Position numbers and translations under genes: made by a program
Part shown: piece after piece, positions 1-8,619 of the stretch
Numbering within the stretch: position 1 is the stretch's first letter
Layout of the letters: the number at the start of each line of letters is the position of its first letter
Assembly (NCBI RefSeq): GCF_001187725.1
Contig: NZ_LGIQ01000011.1
Location: 186,001-250,000, forward strand
DNA length: 64,000 nucleotides
Direction: 5' to 3'
Source of the DNA: Brevibacillus reuszeri
GTDB taxonomy: Bacteria > Bacillota > Bacilli > Brevibacillales > Brevibacillaceae
The notes under the pieces: model-generated
What the model saw: the letters and a program-made list of their open reading frames with translations, nothing else
Database searches by the model: none
What the model was told of the DNA's origin: nothing

Positions 1-438
1 TCTGCCAATACTGTAGTTATCCGTACCAGCTGCTCCGGCAAAATAGAAAACAGCAGGTTCCTGCCAGTCTCCGTAAGATAGATCGTGATTTTCCTGCGAT
101 CATGCGGATGATTGCGCCTCTGGACGTAGCCTTCTCGCTCCAGGCCATCCAAAAGACCGGTAATGGTCCCTCTCGTCACGTTCGCCCGCTCTGCCAATTC
201 GGATGGCGTCAGTTCTTCTTCTCGAAGATGCTGATTGGTGTACAACAGCATCAACAGATTGAGCTTGGCCTGCGAAAAATTGTATTTGGCAAGGTACTTC
301 CCCATGGAATTGTACATGTCGTTAAAGGTTTTTAAGAGGTACAGCCATGTTTCTACCCCAGAAATATCATCTTCTGTTAGTTCATGCTGCATTTCTTTTA
401 AAAGGATGTCTGAAGACAGATCACCAAAAATAAGCATT
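1..438 (-). CDS. MarR family transcriptional regulator (3' end cut by window edge)
   Basis: The first 146 codons of a MarR/SlyA-type winged-helix repressor are visible and the gene runs off the left edge. The wing-helix segment is clear: TPSELAERANVTRGTI, then a recognition helix and wing containing HPHDRRKITIYLTETG. The ATG at 438 is preceded by a weak AGGTGA about 10 bases upstream. The gene is divergent from the broken MFS transporter at 547, the usual arrangement of an EmrR-like repressor next to the drug pump it controls. The effector is unknown. The family call is firm; the link to the pump is inferred from position. Confidence 0.88.
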
Positions 439-546
439 GACGAAGATTCACCTGCCTCCTATTTTAGTTTCTGACCATATAATATGGCACCAAACAACTA
501 GAAGTCAATCCCTCTGTTCATTTATTGCGGGAAGGCCTGGAATCAG

Positions 547-1116
547 ATGAGTAAATTCAGAAAAACGCTTCGTTCCATTCCGTTAATGATCGCCCGTATT
601 CTTTCAGCCTTCACACATGGTACTTTGTTTGGAGTCGGTTCTGTGGTCGCTGCAAAATTGGTAAGTCCAGACAAACAGGCTAGTGCGATTGCGATGATGT
701 TCATAGGTGTAACTTTGGCCAATATTTTAGGTGTTCCGCTTGGGACCTTTATCGGTCAAGGTTATGGGTGGCACTTCACTTTTTTGATCGTTTCATGCCT
801 GGGTGTTTTCTCACTACTGGCAATAGTTTTTTTTGTTCCAAAACTACCTAACCTTGAATTGCCCGGCTTCTAGATGAGTGTACTGAAAAAAGCAAATGCA
901 GCACCCAACCTGGCATCTGCACTCAATATTGGCGCTTTTAGCCTTGGAGGCGCAATGGGCGCTTGGCTTGGCGGGATTGCAATCGACAACGATTGGGGAC
1001 TTCATTCTCTACCATGGATAGCTGCTTTGGTTACGCTAATTGGACTAATCCTCAACATCTGGAGCAGAATTTTGGAAGGTACGAACGTAAACAGACAAAG
1101 TAAAGCTCAAGCATAA
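547..1116 (+). pseudogene. Decayed MFS (AraJ/drug:H+ antiporter-like) transporter
   Basis: Two in-frame pieces of a 12-helix major facilitator are joined around a TAG at 871-873. The first piece carries an AraJ-like segment (SAFTHGTLFGVGSVVAAKL, then GVPLGTFIGQ). The second carries the C-terminal-half motif NLASALNIGAFSLGGAMGAW. Together they make about 188 residues where the family has about 390. The first helices are absent, several helices between the pieces are missing, and a short stretch near residue 8 is also lost (RKTL runs straight into an MIARI segment). It is therefore a remnant with several deletions plus a stop, not a working pump. It lies divergent to the MarR gene. Confidence 0.85.
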
Positions 1117-1135
1117 TCTGGCTTGAGCTTTTTAC
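1102..1135 (+). terminator. Rho-independent terminator of the MFS remnant
   Basis: AAAGCTCAAGC pairs with GCTTGAGCTTT across an 8-base loop, followed by further T residues. The left arm overlaps the last codons and stop of the transporter remnant. Confidence 0.8.
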
Positions 1136-1265
1136 TATAAAACTATTACATTTTCAGGTAAATTTGGCTCCGAACACCATTACTTCCTTACGTGCAACAC
1201 ACAGCACCCACATTTGTCGTGTACGGGAACTGCCTCGGCGAGCCGTAGCACTGTCGTGCATAAGC

Positions 1266-1823
1266 TCAATCGGACGGCGAGGCCGGGTACCACACGCCGA
1301 GCCACTGCTTGGCGCCGTAGGCCTCGAACCGCTCCACCTCGGTGAACCCCAGCTTCGCCGCGACGCGCATCGAGGCCTCGTTGGCGGTCTGGGTGGAGAG
1401 CACCACCGGCTCGCCGGGATGCGCGTCGGCGAACCAGTCGAGCGCCGCTGCGCACGCCTCGGTGGCGTACCCGCGTCCCCACGCCTGTGGCAGGAACATG
1501 TAGCCGAGCTCGGGCTCCCCGCCCTCTGGATGGATGTGACCCTTACGCTCCGGGTCGCGCCGATCCAGCGTGATCATGCCAATCGTTGTTCCGTTGAGCT
1601 CGACCACGAAGAAGCCAAAGCGCTGACCGGGCACCTCGGGCAGCACGCGCTCGAGCTCGTCACGCGGTCGGGAGCCACCGACGTAGGTGCCCACCTCTGG
1701 TGAGGCGAACAGGTCGATCAGCGCCGCACGGTCCCGGGCCTCGGACGGGCGAAGCACGAGCCGCTCGGTCTTGATCGGGGCAGGTGGCCAGGCGACGGGG
1801 TGCACTATGATCTCATCCGACAT
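1266..1823 (-). CDS. GNAT family N-acetyltransferase of high GC content, probably acquired from an actinobacterium
   Basis: A 185-residue acetyl-CoA-dependent N-acetyltransferase of the RimJ/RimL-like branch. It opens with the typical IKTERLVLRP beta strand and has the acetyl-CoA loop PQAWGRGYATEA around residues 123-134. A later NEASMRVAAKLGFTEVERF segment is also characteristic. The acceptor substrate is unknown. Base and codon use are strikingly unlike the neighbours: codons end almost always in G or C, while flanking DNA is AT-rich. The ATG is preceded by GGGGG at a good distance, and that leader is AT-rich host-like DNA. This suggests the coding region was captured behind a native expression signal. 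Confidence 0.9.
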   Translation of the reverse strand: MSDEIIVHPVAWPPAPIKTERLVLRPSEARDRAALIDLFASPEVGTYVGGSRPRDELERVLPEVPGQRFGFFVVELNGTTIGMITLDRRDPERKGHIHPEGGEPELGYMFLPQAWGRGYATEACAAALDWFADAHPGEPVVLSTQTANEASMRVAAKLGFTEVERFEAYGAKQWLGVWYPASPSD

Positions 1824-1884
1824 GGTGTAATCCCCCTTCTTTGTTTAATTCTGTTTGTCCATGTTTGACAACATCATCATTCAT
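1813..1884 (-). CDS. Possible 23-residue leader peptide or 5' stump upstream of the GC-rich acetyltransferase
   Basis: An ATG at 1884 sits behind a near-ideal AAGGAGG. It opens a short frame whose TGA (1815-1813) overlaps the first codons of the acetyltransferase. The frame is in host-like AT-rich DNA and stops just inside the GC-rich gene. It could be a leader peptide that couples translation. It could also be the stump of a native gene interrupted when the acetyltransferase inserted. No homology is recognised. Confidence 0.35.
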   Translation of the reverse strand: MNDDVVKHGQTELNKEGGLHHVG

Positions 1885-2067
1885 GTATTCCTCCTTGAGA
1901 CCACCTAAGATAATTTCTTTACTATTGGGGTTTCTCCGCCAAAAAGCGGAAAACGTACACTAAGCAATTCGTTGCATAAAAAGCGAGCTCTCCCTTTCTC
2001 TACATGGGGATCGATTTTCGTAAATCGCAGCAAAGTTCAACTAACGAATCCGTTAACTTAAAGAGTC

Positions 2068-2904
2068 TCATCTAAATTCAAGAGTTAAACCCACTCCAAC
2101 CTCCAATACATTCGCCACATCTGATAATGCAATTTTCGATTTTAAATCTGTACAATGACAAGCATGTAAATATTTCGGTTTGACAGTCTGAAAATATTCC
2201 ACGGTTTTGTTCATTTGATATTCTCCAGGGTTTAGCAGATGAAATCCTCCGATTACATCGAGAATCCTATCGTCTCCACAAACTTTTTTGGCATACTCAA
2301 TCGTATTGCAGATTCCTGAGTGTGAACATGCAACTATGATGACAAGTCCGTTTTCAGCTTTATAAACCAGTGCAGAATCATCGAGCAGGTAGTCCTCTGA
2401 GATTTCGCCATCTCTTGCAATTTGTCCAATAGCGTTATCCGCTTCAAAAGGCATAGTCCTTTCAATTTCACCCAGGAAGACCAACTTCTCCGTCAGCCAC
2501 ATCGGCTTTTTGGTGTATTCTAATTTAAAATGCCTAGTGATTTTTTCAGCAGTTAGCAAACTCCCTATTTCTTCACCATTCAAGAGTTTGCTGTAGAATA
2601 TATCGGGATGAGCAATAATGGTTGGAAGTCTGAATTCTAATTGTTCAAGCTTCGCTTCAGAAAACATTCGAATGAGCGGATCCAATCCCCAGGTATGATC
2701 GTTATGTCCATGTGACAGCGCGACATAATCAAGTTTTCTCAAATCAATTCTCATCTTTTCTGAATTGCGAATGAACGCATCTGAGTATCCTACGTCGAAA
2801 AGTATCCTCTTATCTTCATCTTCAATTAAATAAGAAACAGCTGGCTCACCAACAAAGTAGCGGTCGATGTAAGTGTTATTATCAACCAGCACAGTTAATT
2901 TCAT
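2068..2904 (-). CDS. MBL-fold metallo-hydrolase (COG1237 type)
   Basis: A 278-residue metallo-beta-lactamase-fold hydrolase. The metal-binding motif SHGHNDH lies near residues 64-70, with downstream ligands in CSHSG near 195 and GGFHLL near 222. The sequence start (MKLTVLVDNNT) and overall pattern fit the COG1237 branch. That branch includes archaeal dihydropterin-aminobenzene-phosphate synthase-like proteins, but the substrate in bacteria is generally unknown. It is divergent from the STAS-like gene. A near-identical copy of its first about 185 bases, degraded, lies at 19526-19708. Confidence 0.88.
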   Translation of the reverse strand: MKLTVLVDNNTYIDRYFVGEPAVSYLIEDEDKRILFDVGYSDAFIRNSEKMRIDLRKLDYVALSHGHNDHTWGLDPLIRMFSEAKLEQLEFRLPTIIAHPDIFYSKLLNGEEIGSLLTAEKITRHFKLEYTKKPMWLTEKLVFLGEIERTMPFEADNAIGQIARDGEISEDYLLDDSALVYKAENGLVIIVACSHSGICNTIEYAKKVCGDDRILDVIGGFHLLNPGEYQMNKTVEYFQTVKPKYLHACHCTDLKSKIALSDVANVLEVGVGLTLEFR

Positions 2905-3095
2905 TGAGATATCCTCCTCTTTATGTCGTAAGACCTAATGTCCCTCCACAAAACCAAGCAATTGTATTATACCGAAGTTTTTGCCATGCTAACGGATTCT
3001 GATGCACCTGCTTTTTTTGCTCATTATTTTTTTGAATATTATTATTTTCATTTACACTATAATAAGAGGAACGATAAAGAAAGGGAATGGTCTAC

Positions 3096-3455
3096 ATGCT
3101 AAGGTTAATTGAAAGCCGTAACGACGATGTTATAGCAGTAGAGATTAGTGAAAAGGTAACAAGGAAAGATTATCAAGAAATTGAAGGTGCTTTTCAAAAT
3201 TTAGTTGATCGACATGGAAAAATAAAAGTGCTGCTTACTTTAGGCAATTATTCTGGATTTTCTATGGATGTATTTTTAGCTAAACTTGATTTTATTAAAA
3301 AATTCTATCGTTATTGTGATCGAATTGCGTTTGTAAGTGATCGTAAGTGGTTAACGCATATCGTTGATATCGAAAAGCATTTTATCAAAGCTGATGTCAA
3401 GCACTTTGACCCAGCTCAGCAAGATGAAGCATGGTCCTGGTTATCAGAAAAATAA
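3096..3455 (+). CDS. SpoIIAA-like / STAS-domain protein
   Basis: A protein of about 119 residues of the SpoIIAA-like family (PF11964 type). It has alternating beta strands and helices, the IKVLLTLGNYSGF strand-turn, and a C-terminal AWSWLSEK. Such proteins are small soluble STAS/CRAL-TRIO-like folds of unknown partner. The ATG at 3096 is chosen because AAGGGA lies 9-10 bases upstream. The ATG at 3087 is almost on top of that ribosome binding site, though it would add only three residues. A TATAAT box is visible at 3058-3063. No nearby gene indicates its role. Confidence 0.8.
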   Translation: MLRLIESRNDDVIAVEISEKVTRKDYQEIEGAFQNLVDRHGKIKVLLTLGNYSGFSMDVFLAKLDFIKKFYRYCDRIAFVSDRKWLTHIVDIEKHFIKADVKHFDPAQQDEAWSWLSEK

Positions 3456-3550
3456 TGAATCTTACAAGAAAAAAAGAAGGTAAAGCGAACCAACATACTG
3501 GGAGTATGCCTTGCAGGATTCACCCTTCCAAAGATTAGTGCAACATAGAA

Positions 3551-3625
3551 TAGCTTAACAAGGCTGCCCGATCTAGCGGCAGCCTTGTGATGGTTAAAAT
3601 GGCGCTATCGTACCCGTCGTAATGA
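3551..3625. repeat. R1 palindromic intergenic element, outlying copy
   Basis: Starts with TAGCTTAAC, then AAGGCTGCC and its inverted copy GGCAGCCTT around a short loop, then GCTATCGTACCCG. This is the order and strand of the copies at 26-40 kb. It lies just 3' of the minus-strand gene 3659-4186. Confidence 0.7.
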
Positions 3626-3658
3626 AGTCCTGTCACACCTTCGTATCATGTCCTGAGG

Positions 3659-4186
3659 TTACGGAAAGTCCAGCTCGCCATCGATGACGCGGAACATCTC
3701 TCTATTCTTCGCCGGATACCGGGCATCCAGCTCCTCCCACTGCCGTTTCGGTAATAGCAAAAATTCGTGGGTATCGGAAAGATACGAGGCTTCAAACAAA
3801 CGAATTTCGTATTTGTCTCTGATCAATTCCTGGAACCCGCGAATCGTGATATAGCGATCTTTTCCGGAAAACGTGAGCGCAATCGAATGCAGTTGTCCAT
3901 TGTAGGTAACGTCTAATCCTTTATCCGTAGTCGTCACCTCGACCGATTCATCTGGAAGCCATTCACCGAACAATCGGACGATTTCGTCGTCGAACTCTCC
4001 CCAATCTACGATGACGCTGTATACGTAAGCGAACACAATCGCAATTTGCTTCTCAATCGCAAGCTCGTCCTCCAGCATAAATCGATGGCGCTCTAATGTT
4101 TCACGATGATTCTCAATAAATTGTTGAAGCTGTCGCTCGTCTCCTTCGAATAGAAACGTCAGCTCGCTGTCGCTCGGCATTCTCAT
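3659..4186 (-). CDS. Hypothetical protein of 175 residues
   Basis: No family is recognised. The protein is acidic and soluble with no signal peptide or membrane segment. The N-terminal half is helical (ERQLQQFIENHRETLERHR) and the C-terminal half is beta-rich, with a conserved-looking LLPKRQWEELDARYP segment. The ATG at 4186 has GGGAGG eight bases upstream, which fixes the start. Its 3' end abuts an R1 repeat, and the serpin gene lies upstream on the same strand. Its size and position resemble the small orphan genes of the 24-34 kb array. Confidence 0.72.
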   Translation of the reverse strand: MRMPSDSELTFLFEGDERQLQQFIENHRETLERHRFMLEDELAIEKQIAIVFAYVYSVIVDWGEFDDEIVRLFGEWLPDESVEVTTTDKGLDVTYNGQLHSIALTFSGKDRYITIRGFQELIRDKYEIRLFEASYLSDTHEFLLLPKRQWEELDARYPAKNREMFRVIDGELDFP

Positions 4187-4257
4187 CCCATTATCCTCCC
4201 TGTGTTCACCCTATTGGTACTCCTGCATCAACTTTCTTTTCTCTGATTACACTGCCC

Positions 4258-5508
4258 TTATGGTTCAACTATTGACCCTACAAAAAGCCATGCGTTTGTC
4301 TGACGATCTTCAATTGCAAAGAAAAACGGTCGGTTTATCGTTATTTGGAACGGTGTATCGATTGGAGCGGAAGACTGTGCCATATGAACGGAGGTGACTG
4401 CAGCCGCCTCAGTTCCTTTTTCATTGACTTCAACGATCGTTTTATGTGTTATCGCACTGATGAACAGATTCGGTGGAGCAGGAGCAATACCGGAAAAGTC
4501 TGCTTCTACTTCGTCAAAAGGGACAGTCAAGCCCATGGACTTAAGCGGTTCTTTCAATTGTTGTTCGTATTCGACCTTGAACCGGGGAAGCTTGATCTCG
4601 CCCTGGCTCTGTTGGAACGGTTGTCGCCAGCGATTGTGATCTGCCCAAAGCTTGTTATGAAGGTCATCCAATGATGAAGTCTCGGCTGGAAGAATGATCA
4701 GCATGTCCATCTGCCCTTCTCCGTACGGCAAGCGAATGGCTTGAAATTCCTCATCACGTAAATATTCGTAGGTTCCTGTCTGGGCCATCATCTGCACCTG
4801 CTTAGTGGAACCGTCAGGCAGTGTAAAGCTTTCTTCTTTGGTTGCAGATTGTTGGAACTCTTTTTTCCAACCTCCATTGAAATAGACCGCGTTCATCAGG
4901 ATCAAGACTTCCGTAGGATCGATAGATTCGATAAGCGTGGGAATTTTTCCGTTTGTATTCTTGTTTATCCAATCATTAATAGTATTTGGCGCTTCGGGAT
5001 CATTAAAATCCAGTTCGGTTACTTTGGCGTAGTAATCCTCCTGAATTGCTTTCGTAAAATCACTGTGCAGCGATGTTCCATGTCGCACCCAAAGTGAATT
5101 CGCAATACTCATTTGAACGCCACTGCTCGGCTGATTCAAAAGAGATATGAGCGACTTGTTGCCCTGATTCACTTCATCAAGAGACATGTCTCGCCAGCCC
5201 ATTGTTTTGGCCATCGAAGCTTGTGATTCCCCGTTACTGCCGATGTAAGTCATTGCGAGCGCCATTGAAATGCTGATCGGAGAAATCATTATGTTTTTCT
5301 GCTGTTTCTCTTTTGATTGCACAAGTTGCTGATAGAGCTGCATCCCGAAATCGTTGCTTGATTTCACAATACGTGGATCAATCTCTGCCGCCAGCTCTAG
5401 GCGATTTTCCAAAGATATTAACTTTGCGGAAGTGAGACTACATGCAGTCACAAGCATAACTAGCAAAAAAACCACCATCAGCAGCCTACCTTTTTTTATA
5501 ATCGACAT
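4258..5508 (-). CDS. Serpin-family protease inhibitor, predicted lipoprotein
   Basis: A 416-residue serpin with a lipoprotein signal peptide (hydrophobic stretch ending in LVTAC). It should be anchored on the outer face of the membrane. Serpin hallmarks are present: ISMALAMTYIGSNG, the FNGGWKKEF strand, LPRFKVEYEQQL, and the C-terminal signature ITINRPFFFAIED. The reactive-centre hinge KGTEAAAVTS has small P12-P9 residues, so it is probably inhibitory. Counting from the hinge glutamate places P1-P1' at Ser-Ser, which is an inference. GGGGGG lies ten bases before the ATG. Its target could be the host's own secreted proteases or foreign ones. Confidence 0.93.
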   Translation of the reverse strand: MSIIKKGRLLMVVFLLVMLVTACSLTSAKLISLENRLELAAEIDPRIVKSSNDFGMQLYQQLVQSKEKQQKNIMISPISISMALAMTYIGSNGESQASMAKTMGWRDMSLDEVNQGNKSLISLLNQPSSGVQMSIANSLWVRHGTSLHSDFTKAIQEDYYAKVTELDFNDPEAPNTINDWINKNTNGKIPTLIESIDPTEVLILMNAVYFNGGWKKEFQQSATKEESFTLPDGSTKQVQMMAQTGTYEYLRDEEFQAIRLPYGEGQMDMLIILPAETSSLDDLHNKLWADHNRWRQPFQQSQGEIKLPRFKVEYEQQLKEPLKSMGLTVPFDEVEADFSGIAPAPPNLFISAITHKTIVEVNEKGTEAAAVTSVHMAQSSAPIDTPFQITINRPFFFAIEDRQTNAWLFVGSIVEP

Positions 5509-5539
5509 CTATTTTGATCCCCCCATCTTTCAGATACTT

Positions 5540-5563
5540 ATTAGACGGGGAATTTTGTCTAAT
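5540..5563. promoter_or_regulatory. Perfect dyad upstream of the serpin gene, possible operator
   Basis: ATTAGAC and GTCTAAT form seven-base arms separated by ten bases. The dyad lies 32-55 bases upstream of the serpin start codon. No T-tract follows, so it is more likely a protein-binding site than a terminator. The binding protein is unknown. Confidence 0.4.
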
Positions 5564-5733
5564 GTTTACGTACAACTGACTGGACTGTTCCTAACAATAA
5601 TTATGTTTTAGACTTGATACCGGAGGATGTCAGGGCTCTTGGGAATAGGAACTGTGCATTCAGCCATTTATTAGAAGCGAAACCGACTTAAATCGGAGTA
5701 GTCTGTCTAAAAGTGGATGATCAACACTTGTAG

Positions 5734-6369
5734 TTAACTTACATAAATTTCAATTCTTTCTTTCCCTCTCCCAATGTTATTGCGCTTTAGCTTAATCTCT
5801 TCAACTTCGCCCGTTTTCTTCAAGTGAGTTCCCCCACAGGGGACCTTTGAAAAACCTTCAACTTCCCAATATCGTCTTCCGTTTTCTTCATCACTAAAAG
5901 CACTAATGATGTCCAGATTTGCCTCGATAATTTCACGTGCTTCTTTTTCGAGTAGGGGGAACGCATTTGAAATATTCTCGTGCCATACAAAATCGATTCT
6001 AGCTTTATCTTGAGCGATATGAGCACCTATTTTTTCGATACCTTCTAAATACTTATAGGCTAATTCTAATATAACCTCTGCTGCAAAATGCAGTCGCATG
6101 AGTCTGTAGCGACGAGTCCAATCTATAGTCATGGTCACTCGATTACCTACTTTTAAGTCATGCTCTTTATCTAGTGTATAAATGATTTCATGACCAGCTT
6201 TCTTCGCTTGAAGTACAGGATACCCACCAATCAATCCTGCATCACTTTCTTGCCCCCCAGAAAATGCATAAAAGATCGTTTGTCCCACTGTGATGTCGTT
6301 GTGATTTACACTGGTTACGTAAGTGTCTAGTTTTGTTAAATATGGATCTGTCCAAAATATTTTTTCCAC
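5734..6369 (-). CDS. Alanyl-tRNA editing protein, AlaX type
   Basis: A 211-residue free-standing editing domain that would hydrolyse mischarged Ser-tRNA(Ala) or Gly-tRNA(Ala). It is homologous to the editing half of AlaRS (tRNA_SAD). The zinc-binding pair is visible: RLHFAAE near residue 92, a variant of the usual HxxxH with Glu as last ligand, and CGGTH near residue 178. An AFSGGQESD loop replaces the usual PGGQ-type motif near residue 36. It follows the XRE-cupin gene by 43 bases on the same strand, so the two are probably co-transcribed. Confidence 0.9.
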   Translation of the reverse strand: MEKIFWTDPYLTKLDTYVTSVNHNDITVGQTIFYAFSGGQESDAGLIGGYPVLQAKKAGHEIIYTLDKEHDLKVGNRVTMTIDWTRRYRLMRLHFAAEVILELAYKYLEGIEKIGAHIAQDKARIDFVWHENISNAFPLLEKEAREIIEANLDIISAFSDEENGRRYWEVEGFSKVPCGGTHLKKTGEVEEIKLKRNNIGRGKERIEIYVS

Positions 6370-6412
6370 AATATCAACACTTCCTTATCACAACATAAAT
6401 TACATGCTCGTC

Positions 6413-6970
6413 CTACAATTCTTGATAACGCATGACAACTTGTAGGATCACATCTTCATCCGTATCATTGATATATTTGTGTGTAACACTTCCTGAAAAT
6501 TGTATAGCACTCCCTGTGGGCAAAGTATGTACTTCATCGCTAATCATGATTGTAAATTCCCCTGAAACAACAACGATGTACTCTTGAACTCCCTCGTTAT
6601 GAGGCGAAGAAACATAGTTCCCTTTGGGTTTTAATACAATCGTGAAGATTTCGATTTGCGTTTGTGGGTTGAATGGGAACAATAAATATACAAGGCAATT
6701 ACCGTTATCCTCTGTTATGTCTGGTGTGTCTTTTGGATTAACGATAGATATTATCGATTTGTCATCTTTTATCAGAGCTGAAAACGATATTTGAAGTCCC
6801 GTAGCAATTTTCCACACAGTAGTCACTGTAGGTTGTGTATCCCCACGTTCAATTTGGTGTAGCATTCCTTTACTAACCCCGGTTAATTCAGCAGCTTTAT
6901 CTAAACTTAACTGTCTTTTCTTTCTAATGCGTTGCAAATTTTGTCCTATTTTTTTATGTATAGGGTTCAA
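6413..6970 (-). CDS. XRE-family regulator with C-terminal cupin domain
   Basis: A 185-residue two-domain regulator. An N-terminal lambda-repressor-like HTH (LSLDKAAELTGVSKGMLHQI, residues 21-40) is followed by a cupin beta barrel with PHNEGVQEYIVVVSGE and a closing FSGSVTHKY. Such proteins sense a small molecule, often an amino-acid-like ligand, in the cupin. It lies directly before alaX and probably controls that operon. A TTATATT/AATATAA dyad upstream could be its own operator. It is a clear paralogue of the protein at 45024-45578. Confidence 0.9.
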   Translation of the reverse strand: MNPIHKKIGQNLQRIRKKRQLSLDKAAELTGVSKGMLHQIERGDTQPTVTTVWKIATGLQISFSALIKDDKSIISIVNPKDTPDITEDNGNCLVYLLFPFNPQTQIEIFTIVLKPKGNYVSSPHNEGVQEYIVVVSGEFTIMISDEVHTLPTGSAIQFSGSVTHKYINDTDEDVILQVVMRYQEL

Positions 6971-6992
6971 GAGGTACCCCCCTTTCTGTTCA

Positions 6993-7011
6993 TTATATTA
7001 TACAAATATAA
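6993..7011. promoter_or_regulatory. AT-rich dyad upstream of the XRE-cupin/alaX operon
   Basis: TTATATT, five bases, AATATAA: a perfect 7-base inverted repeat about 25 bases before the XRE-cupin start. It is a plausible autoregulatory operator, analogous to the boxes in front of the paralogue at 45024. Confidence 0.4.
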
Positions 7012-7082
7012 CAATATACAACATTTACGATCATGCGCTACCGAACCACACGACAAGTGCCATCATGGAAGCCTAGGCAAAC

Positions 7083-7137
7083 AAAAGACAACGACATGCA
7101 AGGCATGAAACAAGGCCATTGGCAGTCGTTGTCTTTT
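7083..7137 (-). terminator. Terminator downstream of the sigma-54 operon
   Basis: AAAAGACAACGAC and GTCGTTGTCTTTT form a 13-base stem around a 29-base loop, with T-rich flanks on both strands. It sits about 40 bases after the permease stop on the minus strand. Confidence 0.65.
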
Positions 7138-7174
7138 TACATGTGCTGTGCAGTAGTTTTACCAGAAGATACGA

Positions 7175-8563
7175 TTACAAATCTCTCATCGTTGGCGGCA
7201 GCTGTCTAAATCCTTTTGTTTTAAATGCTAACAAAATGACACCTACAACCATCCAGCTTGTTCCTACAGCAAAGGTCTTCCAGTCAAAACCCCACCATAC
7301 AAACCCAATAACCAGGAAGCCCAGCCATGGGAGCAAGCAGTAATTGATGAAGCCCTTCATGTCTCTCTTCCGTTTTTTCAAGAAGAAATAAGCGAATACG
7401 GAAAGATTCAGAACCATAAAGGAAGTCAATGCACCGAAGTTGACTAGTTGAATAATCGTTTCAATTGGCATAAACATCGCGATAAAGAAGGAAGCTACAC
7501 CAACGAAAATGGTCGCATTGAACGGTGTTTTGTATTTCGGGTGAATTTTGCCCAAAAAGCCTGACATAGGGAGCAGCTTGTCGCGGCTCATCGAGTAGAT
7601 AATACGCGAAATGGCCGATTGAATCGCCAAAGCGTTTGCAATCCCTACGGCAGCTACGGCAATCAGAATGAATGCATAGTACAGAAACTCTCCACCGACT
7701 TCTCGTGCGATATCAAAGTACGCCATGTCCGGGTCGAGGTTGGTGTAATCCGGGTGAGCAAGCGCAGCCAGATACGTTTGCGCCATAAAAATCACACCAA
7801 TCAGCACCAGGGTTGACACCGTAGCTCGTCCAACAGTTCTGCCTGGATTTTTCACCTCTTCAGAAAGCGTCGAAATGACGTCGAACCCTAGAAAGCCCAG
7901 AACAGCGATAGAAGCTGCGCTTGCGATAAATCCGAGGTCAATCTTGCCGGCTTGGAACAACGGTGCCAAGGAGAAGCCTCCCGCCCCATGACCGTCAATA
8001 AACACAAATTTAAAAGCTAATCCCATAAATATAAGAAGAATGGCGATCTCAAAAAACAGAAAAATTTTGTTCGTCGTTGCTGTCAGCGAAATTCCACGTG
8101 CGGTCACAAATGTATTAATAGCAAGAAATACCAAAACAATGACGGGAGTAGGTATGGCAGGAATAATGCTGTTCAACCACATCGCCGAAAATGCTGTCAG
8201 CAAAGCTGGTGCCATTAAATAATCGACGGCGATCAGCCATCCGGTTACAAACCCGACATGAGGGTTCAAACCGCGCTGCACATAAGAATAAACAGAGCCT
8301 GCAATCGGAAACTCGTTGCTCATTTTGCTATAGCTAAGCGCGGTAAAGACCATCGCGATGATGCCTACCAGATACACGATCGGAACCATTCCTGATGCTT
8401 CATGTGCAATCATCCCATACACCTGAATGGGGGCGATGGGGAGCATCGTGATCAATCCGTAGATGACCAAATCCTTGAACGTAAGGGCTCGCTTCAGCTC
8501 CTGTTTGTAGCCAAGGTTCGTGCCAGTTTCGGTTGATTGCACTTCTGCAGCGGCATTTGACAT
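7175..8563 (-). CDS. APC-family permease, PuuP-like (amino acid or polyamine uptake)
   Basis: About 462 residues with roughly twelve hydrophobic helices. It begins with the family's TFKDLVIYGLITMLPIAP helix and carries GFVTGWLIAVDY and SIAVLGFLGFDVISTLSEE, typical of PuuP/YveA-like APC transporters. It is the last gene of a five-gene operon whose other products are a GS-like ligase and an aldehyde dehydrogenase, suggesting uptake of an amine or amino acid degraded by that pathway. The ATG at 8563 has GAGGTG seven bases upstream. A paralogue lies at 35369-36718. Confidence 0.9.
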   Translation of the reverse strand: MSNAAAEVQSTETGTNLGYKQELKRALTFKDLVIYGLITMLPIAPIQVYGMIAHEASGMVPIVYLVGIIAMVFTALSYSKMSNEFPIAGSVYSYVQRGLNPHVGFVTGWLIAVDYLMAPALLTAFSAMWLNSIIPAIPTPVIVLVFLAINTFVTARGISLTATTNKIFLFFEIAILLIFMGLAFKFVFIDGHGAGGFSLAPLFQAGKIDLGFIASAASIAVLGFLGFDVISTLSEEVKNPGRTVGRATVSTLVLIGVIFMAQTYLAALAHPDYTNLDPDMAYFDIAREVGGEFLYYAFILIAVAAVGIANALAIQSAISRIIYSMSRDKLLPMSGFLGKIHPKYKTPFNATIFVGVASFFIAMFMPIETIIQLVNFGALTSFMVLNLSVFAYFFLKKRKRDMKGFINYCLLPWLGFLVIGFVWWGFDWKTFAVGTSWMVVGVILLAFKTKGFRQLPPTMRDL

Positions 8564-8619
8564 TTGCAGCACCTCGTTTTATAAATTGTCGAAGCGAACA
8601 AACCACCGAAGGGGTGGCG

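Noticed and set aside
1164-1703. Long plus-strand open frame opposite the GC-rich acetyltransferase
   Set aside because: High-GC genes produce long antisense frames; the minus-strand frame has clear GNAT motifs and a ribosome site.
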